Shown: positions 1-12,700, counted from the stretch's first letter. The stretch: 64,000 bases of DNA from Branchiostoma floridae (GCF_000003815.2 NC_049991.1:8704630-8768629), one strand, 5' to 3'. A program made the numbers and translations. The notes: generated by a model from the sequence alone, not told the origin.

Positions 1-94
1 TCTGGTAGAGACAACCAAAGGCTCAGGGCAAGAGCTTAAAATCAAGGTATTATAGATTTATCTTAAGTCAAGGTACAAATGTTGTTTTCTTAGC

Positions 95-200
95 GAGGTC
101 TGTGTGCCACAATGGCTAGATCTTTCAACTCAGAACCAATAAGTTCAGGGTTTGATACTTGCCTTGTCCCAACCTTGTGCCCTTGGGAAAGGCAGTTCAC
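95..200 (+). repeat. tRNA-derived SINE copy (left part)
   Basis: A degenerate tRNA-like head with a B-box-like gggtttgatac near 150-160 runs into ccttgtgcccttgggaaagg (172-191), the central block also seen in the SINEs at 48340 and 50940. It is cut off by the adjoining repeat near 200. Confidence 0.6.
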
Positions 201-445
201 ACGGCGTGCGTAGTCCAGTGGTTAGCGGCCCTGCCTCTGGAACTAGAAGCTGTGAGTTTGATTCTGGCTGTGTTGCTCACCCGACAGGCACGCTACAGGA
301 AAGGGTTGCAGTCCTTAGGACGGGACGTTAAGCTGTGATCCGCTGTTCATTGTGCTTGTCTTAAAGAGCTAGGGGAATTTCCCCGGTACAATGAACCTGT
401 AAATACTATATTTAGTGTCTGTCCTCTCTGTCACGATCAGTCGTA
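201..445 (+). repeat. Second tRNA-derived SINE, different family
   Basis: The head has an A-box-like tagtccagtggttagcgg (210-227) and a B-box-like gagtttgattctggc (255-269). The body continues through ggacgggacgttaagctgtg and ends near aatgaacctgtaaatac. A decayed relative lies in a KCTD5 intron near 20258. Confidence 0.65.
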
Positions 446-550
446 CTATATACCCACCATGACAGTGAAGTGACGCCCACTGAGCCTCTTTAACTAATCT
501 TTCAAAAAGTGTGCCAGGTAACACATAGATTGGTGAGCCAATTTTTTAAA

Positions 551-706
551 ATGTTGTTTTGTAGGGAGGAGCCCAGCAGGTGTGTGAGTTGATAATGTAC
601 CAATGTTGTTTTGTAGGGAGGAGCCCAGCAGGTATGTGAGTTGATAATGTACCAATGTTGTTTTGTAGGGAGGAGCCCAGCAGGTGTGTGAGTTGATGGT
701 ACAGAA
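551..706 (+). repeat. 52-bp direct repeat, three copies, spanning a splice acceptor
   Basis: Copies start at 551, 603 and 655. Each carries ttgttttgtag|ggaggagcc, i.e. the acceptor and the first ~28 bases of the MAO-like exon. Only the third leads into the open exon. Because 52 is not a multiple of three, use of either upstream acceptor shifts the frame. Confidence 0.95.
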
Positions 707-3700
707 GATTGGCAGAGAGAACGTATGGTTGAACCAGCCCGTCACACACATCACACAGCAGGCTGATGGAGTCACTCTCACCACTGCAGGGGGCAGGACA
801 GTTCAGGCCCAGAGGGTCATCTGTAGTGTCCCACCACATTTAGCAGGTAATGCTAGTTCACATTTGTCTGTGGTGTAACCTACATTGATGTTGAACAGAC
901 TATGATTTCAAAATATTGCAGTTTGAAACCACAGTCTGTCCACATGACAGTAAGCTGGCTGTAGATTTCCGAGTCGACCGTTGCGATTGCAGCCTCTTCA
1001 GAGCTTCACAGGGACTTTCAAAAAACTTCAGTAACGATTCGAGCAAACCACCGAACGCGCTCTAAAGTGCACTTTGGTTCGTCGGAGAGTTGGATAAAAT
1101 GGTGGACAACTCAAGCGGTGGAGGGAATTGTGCATATTTCAAGACATCCTCACGGCTCAACAAAGTCGTATCCATACATTGTGAATATTGCTGTGCAGTG
1201 TGATAAGTTAGACTCAACTCATAATGTAGGGAACTCATATCCCTTTAAACCCTGTCCCCTTTGTAACTTTTATACTGTTTTAGACTGTTTGCAATTGTTA
1301 ACGTGTATGCCTCATGTACTTTACAGGAAGAATAGAATACTCTCCCCCTCTGCCCATGGAGAGAGATCATCTGACACAGAACATGCCTGTGGGACACACC
1401 ATCAAGTATGTAGCAACATACAGAAGAGTAAGTTAACAACTTCTGCTTGCTTGGCTAAAAGTGTCACAATTGCTGTCTGCTAACAGCTATCAAAAAAGCA
1501 TTGTGTACTCAGTCTGGTAACTTCATAAGAGAAAAACCTGATTGATTTTTGGAACAACATTTGGAATCGTGTTTGTGCCTTATGATTTTTTAAAAAGTTT
1601 CCAAATCCTTTTTTTACTAGCCTGGTATCCAGCCGTATTATAGCTCCCGAGTCTCTTCCTCTCCGCAAATACAAAATGATACAGAAGAGACCATACGGCT
1701 GGATACCAGGCTATATATTTACTTTATCACCTGCATAGGTATCTCAATCTAGCTCGTTATCGAGATTGAGAAGAAAAGTCAGTGATTCATGAATTTGCTT
1801 GATAAAGTTACTATATTAGTTATAAAGTTAGTATATTTTGGTTGATAAAGTACTATTTTGTGTTCTTTCTCTTTTGTAAGGTGTTATGTAATTTATTTTA
1901 ACCTCTGCATGCCAGCTAAAACAAAATGATAACCTGACTAAATAGGAAGCCTGATAAACATGCCTTAAAGGAATGTCAAAAACAAGCAAGTACCAACCTC
2001 TGCTTGTGTAGCATGGGGAAATATCTGAGTTCTGTCAAAACATATTGTTAAAAGTACTGCAATGTAGCCTTTGTATTTTCCTGTAGGCCTTCTGGAGGGA
2101 CAGGGATTTTAGCGGTGAGGTGGTCGCGTATGACAGGACAGCAGACGTAGATGGTTGTGACACGGGACCAATACAGATTGCGTATGATAACACCACGGGA
2201 AACGGGAACCCTGGCCTGGTGGCCTTCATGTGTGCTAACTACGCCAAACAGTGGGCCAGCAAAAGTGTAAGACTATTTTATATGTGTACATGCTGCCACA
2301 GCAGTCGCCTCATACAAGATATCCCTGTTGTTGTCATCCTCCTACGCAGGGACATCAAACAGCCAAACTGCCTGTTTGGATGAACCCTACTCTTTCAACC
2401 GTCACTCTTCGTTCCAGTGGACGTCCCCCCCAAACCAGCTGTCAGCCAATCAGAGAATAGGCATTCCGTTTTCAAAAGCTGTCTTGCATGTATAAGGGTA
2501 ACGTCATTAATATCTATAAGCAGGGCGGTCAGGAACTAAGGGTGACGGTTGAAAGAGCAGGGCACATCCAGACAGGCAGTTTGGCTGTTTGATGTCAATG
2601 CGTAGGAGGTTGTTGTTTATATCGGGGGTATTCGACGGCTGGTGCCTACCAATGTTACATGAGATGGTATGTCATTATTAATTGCTTTCTCTGCTTAGCT
2701 ATAGCACAGCCCTTAAAAAAAGTGTATGAATGAAGACAGCCCAATTTAATAATAATAATGACTGTTCTAGTCTCTTGCTGTAATGTTATCTGACAGCGTG
2801 TGCTTTGTGGCCCAAGGGCCAATGAAATGGAGATGGGCATGGCCTCACCTCACCTCACCTATGAGTCATGTACTCCATATTATGTGGGAAGGAATTTAAG
2901 TTAAGTTTACTTACTGTACAGTATACATGCATGAGTATGATGTGACTCAAACTATTGGTTATGATATTTTTTTCTTTTTGCAGATAGAACAAAGGAAAGC
3001 AGCTGTCCTGAAGAAATTTGCTGAGTGCTTTGGGGAAGAGGCTTATGACCCCTTAGACTTTGCTGAAAAGGTACAAACAAATATAGAAAGATGTGGTAAC
3101 AATGCATTAATTCTTCCAAAAATTAAGTCAAGAGAGACCACTTGGCGAAGCGGTGCCAGGTCGTGTTATCAGGTTCATTTTTGGAGATGGCACACATGGA
3201 TTTTTGAACTGTTTAGGAGGTGGTTTCTCCTGTCAAGGTTGGTTTTCATGGACTTTTAGAACTCTTTGAGCAAATTTATCTGGATTTTTGAATGGATAAA
3301 GATGAGATTTTCACTACCTTTTCTTCTGGCTATTTGTATAAAATTCCATAGTAGAACATACTGGAAGGGCATGCCTTGAAGGTGGATTTGGAGTATCATT
3401 GACCCTCTGTTGCTTTGCAAGGCAAATGCAGCCCAAGTTATGCAGTTTCCTGCAGTACCATTTTATCCTGGTAGAAGTCTCTTTTTATGACAATAACAAT
3501 CTATGTGTGATTTCTTCATGACTGGCTTGGATTATCCTATAATATTCTAAGTCTAAGGTATTGAAATTTGATTACTCAACTACTACCAGGATTGGGGAAC
3601 AGAGCCCTACAATGGTGGCTGTCCCATCAGCATCATGGGGCCGGGGGTCATCACCAACTTCATCCCAGCACTCAGGAGGCCATGTGGCAGGTTAGAGTAA

Positions 3701-4628
3701 TAATAGTACAGCCTGTAGTACTGTTACAGTACCAACATTCGATAACACATTATGCACAGTGTGCAGTTTTCTGCAAGACTGCTAGGTGGCATGTCAAAGC
3801 ATCCCAAGTGTAACCTCAACCAAGAACAGGCCTGTTCTTTTTTCAACCTTGCCTCAACGAATGGTCTTACTAAATTGTTGTCATCCTAGCATGAACCCTG
3901 GAGAGAAGCTGCAGTTGCCAAACTTATGTTCTAAGTTGGAGGTTTCTGGTCTGGGACCAGGGGTTTGCAAAAAATTAAACTGCGGTTGACTAGACAGTCG
4001 GACAAAGTGGCTATCTTTTCCATGAAAGTAGATAATTGAACTTGTACCTTCAACCAGATCATTCCTGAATTCAAAGTGGTACAGTAATTTTGTCACCATC
4101 TGATAAACTTGCTGTAATAAACATTTTCTGTCAGCACTTTGTTGGGTTCAACCTGTCATCAAAAGCACAGGTCAAAATATGACTGTCACAGCCTTTTCCA
4201 CTCATACGCCATCTTGAATTTTGTCCATAAAGTATTTGCACCAAATTAAAACTGCACACAAAGAAAATGTCTGTAGAACACCTAACTGTGGACAATCAAG
4301 GACTGATTCTTGAGTCAAATTGAATGACCAATGATTTGTTTTACCCAGAATCCACTGGGCAGGGACAGAAACAGCCTCACTGTGGTGTGGTTTCATGAAC
4401 GGTGCAGTGCAGTCTGGGATACGTGCGGCAGGTGAGGTTCTCTCCGCCATGAGCCCCCACCTGTTGTCGGAGGCCGACCGTCAGGAACTAGTCGCTGTGC
4501 CGCAGGAAGTAGAAACTCCCGCAAAGGAAGCGCACAGGAAAAAGGGTCGGAAAGTTGTCTCAGCTCTGGTTGGAGTAGGACTTGTAGTTGGAACATCTCT
4601 GGCAGTTTATTACTACATCAAGACCTGA
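669..4628 (+). CDS. Flavin monoamine oxidase-like protein, C-terminal part (5' exons outside window)
   Basis: Six exons join in consistent phase: 669-846, 1327-1427, 2087-2266, 2984-3070, 3590-3690 and 4349-4628 (TGA). They give 308 residues, roughly the C-terminal 58% of a ~525-residue MAO. Seen: the exon-1 start GGAQQV (GGAGQV in MAO), the lysine of GHTIKY (1404-1406) at the conserved flavin-N5 lysine, AFWRDRDFSG, the NGGC cysteine (3620-3622) that links FAD covalently in MAO, and WAGTETA, which contacts FAD. A hydrophobic tail (about 4553-4616) followed by YYYIKT resembles the mitochondrial outer-membrane anchor of MAO-A/B. Known for the family: oxidative deamination of amines with release of H2O2. 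Odd: the aromatic cage tyrosines are Pro (3623-3625) and Phe (4392-4394), so the substrate range may differ from vertebrate MAO. Its nearest vertebrate relative is MAOA/MAOB, but orthology is not shown, so I give no symbol. Confidence 0.9.
1618..1713. repeat. Short hairpin MITE in a MAO intron
   Basis: Termini tagcctggtatccagccgta and tacggctggataccaggcta are perfect inverted repeats enclosing about 55 bp. A decayed relative lies near 29476-29560. Confidence 0.85.
2333..2615. repeat. Long-arm inverted repeat (MITE) in a MAO intron
   Basis: The left arm (about 2333-2410, including cctcctacgca, catcaaacagccaaactgcc and ctctttcaaccgtca) is mirrored by the right arm (about 2545-2615). The 70-bp arms differ at only a few positions, so it is a fairly recent foldback element. 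Confidence 0.85.
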
Positions 4629-4648
4629 TGGTATTACAAAATATTTTA

Positions 4649-5530
4649 GGCCATACCAATTTAATTTGTTGGTTCTCGGAATCGCCGCTTCTATTTTTCC
4701 CAATTTCAAAAAAAAAAAAAAATTCAAATTTGCATGTTCATGAGAAGAACTCATTTGCATGTTCGTGAGAGTTAAATGTCCCCGTTACCCACAAGTTGCT
4801 TGACAAACTTCGGCTGAGTTAAACAAAACTTCTGAAACAAGTACTGGACATGCAAAAACAACTATCACCTGCTTATGTTTTCCTTTGTGTTGTAAATCAT
4901 CGAAAACCACCAATAGATCTTGAAATTTGTGCTTGAAAATGACGAAAATAAATGGCCGCCCAAGCCAGCGTGTAGTTAGTCACAAGTATGTAAATGAATG
5001 CAATTTCATGCAAATGAGGAGTACGCCTCTAGCGATTTTTGTTGAAACTGCAGCTTTCACAAAGAGAATAATGAATCAGATGTTTCAGGCACTCTTTTAT
5101 TTTTTGGGTGAAATGAAGTCATTTTCTTGTTGTTGCTAACTTACATTAGACATTATACTATGCTGAAAAAGTTTTTCAACCATTTTAAAAGTTTTTTTAA
5201 TGTTGTTAATGATTTACTATGATGATTTATTACAACTGTTAAGCTTTATTACTGTGTGTACTTCTGTAATACTGATTGCACATTTTTTGCATTTGTATTG
5301 TTGAAATTATATGTAAAATGTATGCTTACATGCAAATTTTTTATGTAATTGTAACTGGATAAATATTCTGCCACACATATACCATGGTTTCAGGTCTGGA
5401 ATTACCAACCTGAAACTCCTGACCTGAATCCAGGCTTGTTGCAAGTTTTTTTGTTTTTCTTTTTTTCGCCCTGTTGCTCCAACTTTTTTCTGAAAAAATC
5501 CGAGAACCAACAAATTAAATTGGTATGGCC
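4649..5530. mobile_element. 882-bp MITE, Harbinger-like TWA target duplication
   Basis: Ends ggccataccaatttaatttg and its exact reverse complement at 5511-5530 extend to 32-bp inverted repeats. Both flanks carry TTA (4646-4648 and 5531-5533), a 3-bp TWA duplication typical of PIF/Harbinger. It starts 20 bp after the MAO-like stop codon and contains an AATAAA at 4947-4952, so it may supply the 3' UTR and a polyadenylation signal. Confidence 0.85.
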
Positions 5531-7086
5531 TTAGTTGCTGAAAATATTAGACTTTTGTATAATAATTTATAAAATCAATATTGTATGAATTTTATAGGAT
5601 CATGTACTGTTTGAAATTCTGAGCCGTGCTTCAATAATTATTGCATACAAAATATACACAATTTTGAATCCTTGAATTTTTTAAATTGTGAAGTAGTCTT
5701 CCTGCTTTCGGAATTAGAATAACATTTTGATAAACACATGTACATTGTTTTGTATGTGGTACAGTGATGTATATGTCCATGGTGCAATGATTGACAATAA
5801 TGTGAGCTCAGACAAGTCATTGTACATTCAATATTATGTATTTGCAGTACCAGCACTTCATTGCAATCTATTGATGACTGAGACCCATTACTAGTATTTC
5901 AGTTATCTGTGTTCCCCTTTAGGGCTGTTATGGACAATACAAATAAAAAAAACCCATTTGGGGTTATTTTGTACCCCTTTCCTAATATGGAAACTGTTGC
6001 CCAAATATGGATAGGTGGTCGGGCATGATTGGGGTAGGAGATCTGGTTGACACTGCTACATTCTCCAGGGGCAAAATCCTCATTACAACTAATAATTTAG
6101 ATATGTCTAATTTAAATAATTGTTGTATTAATCATTTATCATATGATTATCAGAATTGAGATTAGGATCTGATATTTAATCAATGTATCAGCTTTATTCC
6201 TGGACCACTGGAAGAAGGAAAGATGTGCAATTTTACTTTTTAGTCATGTAATATATTAATGTAAGTCTAGAGGTAACTGATTATATTCATATGAATCTCA
6301 GTTTCGATGGAAGGTCCGAGTCATTGATCACAGCACTTTTACAGTATTTTATGACTGATCTAAAAGTTTGTTCCAGGTGCTGCATGTTTAGTGTCTTAAA
6401 ATAACCTAAACCAATTTCTTCTCACCCACTCTCAGGGAAATCCATTCCAAGTCACTTTGCAATATTTTAGACATTTCTGCAACATTTGAATTCATTTTTA
6501 AATGGTTCTAAATTATTACAGTTGTCTAAGCTTCTGCAATACATGTCTAATGAGATCAATTTTGGTTGTAATTAAAAACTATTTCAACCATTTGTGTTGT
6601 TGTCAGTGTCACAGAGCATCCATGAGTAGTTTGATCAATGGTTAACAAATAAAGTTCCAATCACACAGCTGAAGGTTCTCTCACAAGTAAGATTCATGCC
6701 AACAGTTCACACACAAAATATATCCTCCACAGCAAAAGCAATGATGAAACAAGGTAAAAAGACAAATTTATAATGAAATGTTAATTCCACCCCCTCCCTT
6801 ATAAGCTAGTTATTTATGATCTATAAGGATGAGAAATGATTTTTACATTGCACACAAAGTTTGATACAAACATTTAATGTATATTATTGCAGTCATCCAA
6901 TTTTAAAACAACACAGTAAATCTGACCACTGCATATCACAATAACACATAATTCTTATAGCTTAGAAACCATCTACATTTTAATTCCTCAGAACAAAAAT
7001 AAAACCACTTCCAAATAAATATGCAACATGAGATGTGAAAAAAAAATTCATAACGTGAACTCAAAAATTTAATACTGAAGATTCTA
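5531..7086. other. 3' flank of the MAO-like gene
   Basis: AT-rich, no convincing ORF. An AATAAA at 5942-5947 is a second candidate polyadenylation signal if transcription reads through the MITE. Nothing else recognised. Confidence 0.5.
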
Positions 7087-7691
7087 NNNNNNNNNNNNNN
7101 NNNNNNNNNNNNNNNNNNNNNNNNNNNNNNNNNNNNNNNNNNNNNNNNNNNNNNNNNNNNNNNNNNNNNNNNNNNNNNNNNNNNNNNNNNNNNNNNNNNN
7201 NNNNNNNNNNNNNNNNNNNNNNNNNNNNNNNNNNNNNNNNNNNNNNNNNNNNNNNNNNNNNNNNNNNNNNNNNNNNNNNNNNNNNNNNNNNNNNNNNNNN
7301 NNNNNNNNNNNNNNNNNNNNNNNNNNNNNNNNNNNNNNNNNNNNNNNNNNNNNNNNNNNNNNNNNNNNNNNNNNNNNNNNNNNNNNNNNNNNNNNNNNNN
7401 NNNNNNNNNNNNNNNNNNNNNNNNNNNNNNNNNNNNNNNNNNNNNNNNNNNNNNNNNNNNNNNNNNNNNNNNNNNNNNNNNNNNNNNNNNNNNNNNNNNN
7501 NNNNNNNNNNNNNNNNNNNNNNNNNNNNNNNNNNNNNNNNNNNNNNNNNNNNNNNNNNNNNNNNNNNNNNNNNNNNNNNNNNNNNNNNNNNNNNNNNNNN
7601 NNNNNNNNNNNNNNNNNNNNNNNNNNNNNNNNNNNNNNNNNNNNNNNNNNNNNNNNNNNNNNNNNNNNNNNNNNNNNNNNNNNNNNNNNNN
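7087..7691. other. Assembly gap, 605 N
   Basis: Run of N between the MAO-like gene and ARL6IP1; open frames crossing it are artefacts. Confidence 1.
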
Positions 7692-7939
7692 TAAGAACAT
7701 ATTGTGTACAGCCAATCATTACAAAATGGAAGTCTCTATCACAAATCACATCTATGCTACTTAGTTCACCATGTGTCAATCTCTCTGTACATGTAGCCTG
7801 ACCAACAGACCATTTTACAACTGGTGCTTGTTTATAGCATGTCAGCAACTACATGACTAATTATCATGTATCATATGTCCCAGTACAGGAAGACTTTGAT
7901 CAATGAGCCTTAGGTTAGTGTGGTACAACTACACTGTAA

Positions 7940-8307
7940 GGCCACACCAATTTAATTTCTTGGTTCACGGATTTTTTCATGAAAAATATGGAGCGAGAGG
8001 GCGAAATAAAAATAAAAATAAAAATTGTACAATGGTTGGGGTAAAGGTAAGGGCTAATCCAAAACATAAAGAATAAAAAGTTTTCAGCTTTAAAAAAGTA
8101 CAAAAACACTATTATTGTACAGTAACAGCACCTGTACCCACACTTTAAGGAGCTTATAATATAAAGGCCAATTTGCTACACTAGAAAGCTGGTGAATGGT
8201 TCCATTAATGGTGAAAATTTGCTGAGTAGTAATTTTTATTTTTATTTTTTTTCCCAAAAAATAGGAGCGAGCGAATCCGTGAACCAAGAAATTAAATTGG
8301 TGTGGCC
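7940..8307. mobile_element. 368-bp MITE related to the one at 4649
   Basis: Ends ggccacaccaatttaatttc and its reverse complement at 8288-8307, flanked by TAA on both sides (7937-7939 and 8308-8310). Same TIR family as 4649-5530 with diverged interior, and TIRs matching past 30 bp. Confidence 0.87.
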
Positions 8308-8880
8308 TAATTGTAAACTGAGAAATTCGCAGTGGTTTTATAGCCACACTTTGGTGGTCAGCTTTCACTCTGACTCTTTAAATCTCTAGGCAAGAGAAAG
8401 ACATTCTTAAACACTGGGAATTTGAGTGTCAGTATTAAAAATATACTCCTTGTTTTGTGTTTGCATCATACAGTTTACAACAAAATCATTCATACCACTA
8501 CTAGTGTGTATGAATAATTCCTTCATACATCAACGTATACATGTACCACACACCTTGCCTAGCTTAGATTGTCATTTAAGATTATACACACTTTTATGAA
8601 TTGGGCCTGACTTGAGGTCACCAGGGCTGTACCCTCATTTACAACGACACAAACTTCAAATCTCTTGAGTTGTGAATGTTCACAAAACCATACAGCAAAC
8701 TGCACCAAGTGAAGGATACAAGGACAGGTCTACATTGCACACACTGTACTGCTACTTCTTTTTGTCTACAACAGATCAAGGTGGATCTAGTATCTACAAA
8801 ACAGCACTGATCACAAAAGACATCCTCTTTTACATAAACACCACTTCCACTGGCTTTCTCTTCCATATTCTTCACTACAC

Positions 8881-9004
8881 TCTTTGTACAGGACGGATAC
8901 ACACATAGGCACTGCTTGTACAGGACCCATATACAGTATACTAAGCACTCCATGTACAGGACCCGTATACACATGGCACTCTTTGTATAGGACACATATA
9001 CACC
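8881..9004. repeat. Minisatellite, roughly 40-bp unit
   Basis: Repeated tgtacaggac..atatacac blocks with gcact spacers (near 8888, 8928, 8952 and 8983), imperfect. It lies in the 3' flank of ARL6IP1. Confidence 0.6.
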
Positions 9005-9089
9005 CGGGACAGGGAATCAAAGCTTCCAGCACATCTCTAGGCCTGTCACTCATGTACCTTGCACCTTGGCAGAGCTCAAAATTACGATA

Positions 9090-9284
9090 CTGTAAATGCA
9101 GAAACTTTCACGATGGTTTAATGATTGCGTTTTTTGCGGTGCCCGCTTCACCGCGAACTTAAAACCACCGCAAACATTTTTCCATGCCAGTAAGAGACTA
9201 CAGTGCATCGTGCTACCACGAACGGAAAGTCGTTTTTCCCGCTACCGCAAAATTAAATCCCCATGAACTTAAACGCATTTACAG
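9090..9284. mobile_element. 195-bp TA-flanked MITE
   Basis: Ends CTGTAAATGC / GCATTTACAG with TA on each side (9088-9089 and 9285-9286). The interior is rich in gcggt/accgc and gaacttaa motifs. The TA duplication points to Tc1/mariner-type mobilisation. Confidence 0.8.
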
Positions 9285-9758
9285 TATATGGTCCAAAAGT
9301 TCACTCTGGACGACACAAATTCTGCTTAGGACCATTCTGGAACAATTGGAAATTTTACATAGTAAAACAAGCTGAAATACTTATGAGAAAGGACACCAGA
9401 AACATTGTAAAGCCTCCCAAAGACCAAATCGCTGACTGTTCACCTCTGCCTATGCCAAAAACAAGTCAGGTCAAACTTCACCGTGGAGCAGAGCTTTGAA
9501 TGTACACATTGTTCAGGAGTGTCTCAAATTGCAGCTCTTCACTTTCCCAGGCATGCAACTTTGGCTTGTTACGAACAGGCAAACTTTGGCCGCCGTGCGA
9601 GCTTTCCACACGACAACCTGTCAACTTTGGTGCCAGCTTCACAATGCCATGTTCACACTCATGACAAAATGTACAGGCTCGTCCCACATTTCACAGTAAA
9701 GGTGCCACACTAAATCCTCCAGTAAGACGAGACAACTTCAGTTTGTGGTGTTCCCTTT

Positions 9759-12700
9759 TCAGTCCTTCTTCTGGCGGGCTTTCTGGACTTTGTCTATCAC
9801 CACCTTCAGTTGTCTCACCAGCATCAGGTAGTAGTACTGCAGTATCCCATGGTGCAACATTCCGGGGAGAAGACACACAAAGCACACTGGGAAGGAAGAC
9901 AACAGCAGTGTCACAAATAACACGTTTACCTGTTGTTTATACTCATTATAGTAGCTCAGTACAGCTACACCATAATTTGGAGAGCATGACATGAGTACTG
10001 ACCCTTTGACTCAAACTAACCATACTCACCTTCTGTATGGTCAACATTTAACTTTCTAGACATAATCTAGAGCTAACATCTTAGCAAGAGACTAACAACA
10101 GCCAGCGAAGTTTGCTCTATATTGGCCTTGGTTGTTATAACTTATACTGTTGATCAATATTTCTTGCAGACTGGTATCCCTCAAAATGTGAGCCCGTCTG
10201 CCGGTAATTGGTCCAAAAACCAATCCAGTCTGATTTTGTCTGTTTTTTTTTTTTCAGACCAGTCCAGAACAAAATACCAGCTTTAACTTTAAGGCTGTAC
10301 CATGTAATGGTACCAGTAGCTACTGTTACAACTCACCTGATAGATAGGTAAGCAGTAGGTTGTGCACAGCATTCCCCACCCAAGCCAAAGTTGCCAACAC
10401 ACTCATAACCGACAAGAAATACTGGAAGAGAAGGACAGAACAGGGTACATTTACTTAAAGCACAAAAAAGAAATGTAAGAAATGTTATGTTTACTACCTG
10501 TCATTATTCATTTTGTAAATACGTAGTGTCCATTCTGAGATTTATGAATTTAGATATGTATATACATAATATCTACTTTAGAAATGTAATTTTCTGAAAA
10601 TATTCAAAAAAACTGAAAGTCAGGTTCACTATTTTCAACTCTTGACAAACGAATTCTCACAAACTTTTGAACACTCTCAATGGACTACAACTAAGCTCAC
10701 TAATTTTTCATCATAAATGACAATTATAATAAACATTTCATTTTGTACAATACTGTATGTACTATATGTGCCCCTACCAGTTTGGGTTTCTCCTCCTTGA
10801 GGGTCAAGAAAGTGTTTTTACACACGACCAGGAAGTCTTTGGTCTGCACTAGACTGGCACATATGTCATGATAGCGCTGTTGTTGTTCCTCTGTCCTGTG
10901 TACAAATACAACATAAATAATCATTACCCAAGGGGATAAAGAAAAAAAAACAAACATCCAAATCTACTTCTGCTAGATTTTCATAGGATTAATATTATGA
11001 AACCACTCAGTAAGACTGACACAAAATATCTACTTAACATGATAAATGATTTAAGTATGGTAGGCCTACTAGTAGGTAGCCTAAATTCCAATTCCAAAGT
11101 ACAGTGTGTATTGTTTTTGGCTTGCCTATATGTATGCTTCTGTTTCAGTAATTCCCAATATACACAATGCAGCAACGGAATACAAAGAATTATCAGTGCT
11201 GATAAATTTTGCATTCCACCCCCTCATACTGCACTATGTGTAAATTGGAATTCACACACAAAGACACATACAATTTTAACAAACAAGCTAATAACATTTC
11301 ATGATAGCTCACTCCCTTGGAGTAAAATAATACTAACAGAGCAATAACATAATATTGAATCCAGTTCTGATATATCAGCATTTATCTTAGTCTATGATAT
11401 GTTGTCCTTACCATTCGCTTGGCTTGATAAACTTGGGAAGTACGTTGGGCACAAGGTAGTCCAGCAAGCACAGGAGCAGGAGGAGGGTGGACACCCCCGT
11501 CAACACTGATGGTTCCAACCAGTACACCAGACTATACCATCACACACAAACAGGGAGGGGGGTCATAACACATGGTATAAGCATCACAGACATTGAATAT
11601 ATCTGTTTACATTCATTTTCACATCTTACATGTTATGAAACTGGTCATTTGACTAGCACCATGGATTCATATTTCATTGAGACAGTACTAGTGTCATGCT
11701 AACATAGATGATTCTTCATGCAAAAGTTTGCATTATATCATCTCACCTTTGGATGCAATTCTTTCCAATTTGCTGATATCTGATCTTACGTACATAATAA
11801 TACATCCACATACATGTACACAGCCCATTTTTTTCTGAACGCAACATTCAGAAAAAGCGACCTCTGATGGTTTATGCAAGAACTGCACATAGAAAGCTCA
11901 ATTTGGACACAAACTGAAGCAAAGCAAAGCATATCTTTTAATTCAGCACAGAGACTGAGTGAGGCATGCAGAAATAATATATGGATATGGGAAAGAAAGA
12001 CTTACAGCATGACAATACTTGAAAGAAGAAGAGGAGGGACCACCACATAAAGATGTGGGCGACAGGACAGAAAAGCAACACATTTATAAATTAGTTACGA
12101 CTGGAAACCAAATTTAAAAAAAAAAAGGTCTGAAAGCAAAAGCACAGAATCAATAGCAAAGAACACAGCAAGAATGGTATATTATAGCCCTCCTCAAATC
12201 TGCGCACATACTCAAGCCATTCTAGTACAAGCTTCAACATGCACACACATATATAACTCGACAGCCATAGAGAAATACATTCAATGGATTGTTTCTGTCT
12301 AGCAGTTTTGCAAAACTTTGTAGGGAGGCAAATGAAGGACTATGATAGTAAAATGGCAAATTACAAAATGCAAATTCAATAGATCTACATGTAAAAAGTT
12401 TTAATATGACATCTTTGTGCCAGGATTGGTAAAGTGCATTCAAAATCAAAACACGAAATCTAACTGGTGTCAACAACATAAGCATCATCAAAGTGATAAT
12501 AAAATGTATTCATGTTTTTCCATGATGTTTCACGCAAGTAGTCAATGTGCCCTTTCAGTAGGAAAAGGGTGAAAACTGTTTACAATGTACATTTGTATGG
12601 CTGATGGTTAAGGATAAGCAAAAAGAGGCATTACCATCATGGTGCCATTATTTGATTCAATGTTCACATGAAAACACAGCCAATGATCAAGCTTAAGCAC

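Noticed and set aside
1067-1483. 138-codon frame overlapping a MAO exon
   Set aside because: It reads the exon in the wrong frame and has no family resemblance; the MAO frame explains the bases.
6936-7848. Long open frames across the first N run
   Set aside because: They are open only because N codons are not read as stops; the flanking residues match nothing.
12234-12491. 85-codon minus-strand frame in an ARL6IP1 intron
   Set aside because: No resemblance to ARL6IP1 or any domain; the flanking exons already join in phase without it.
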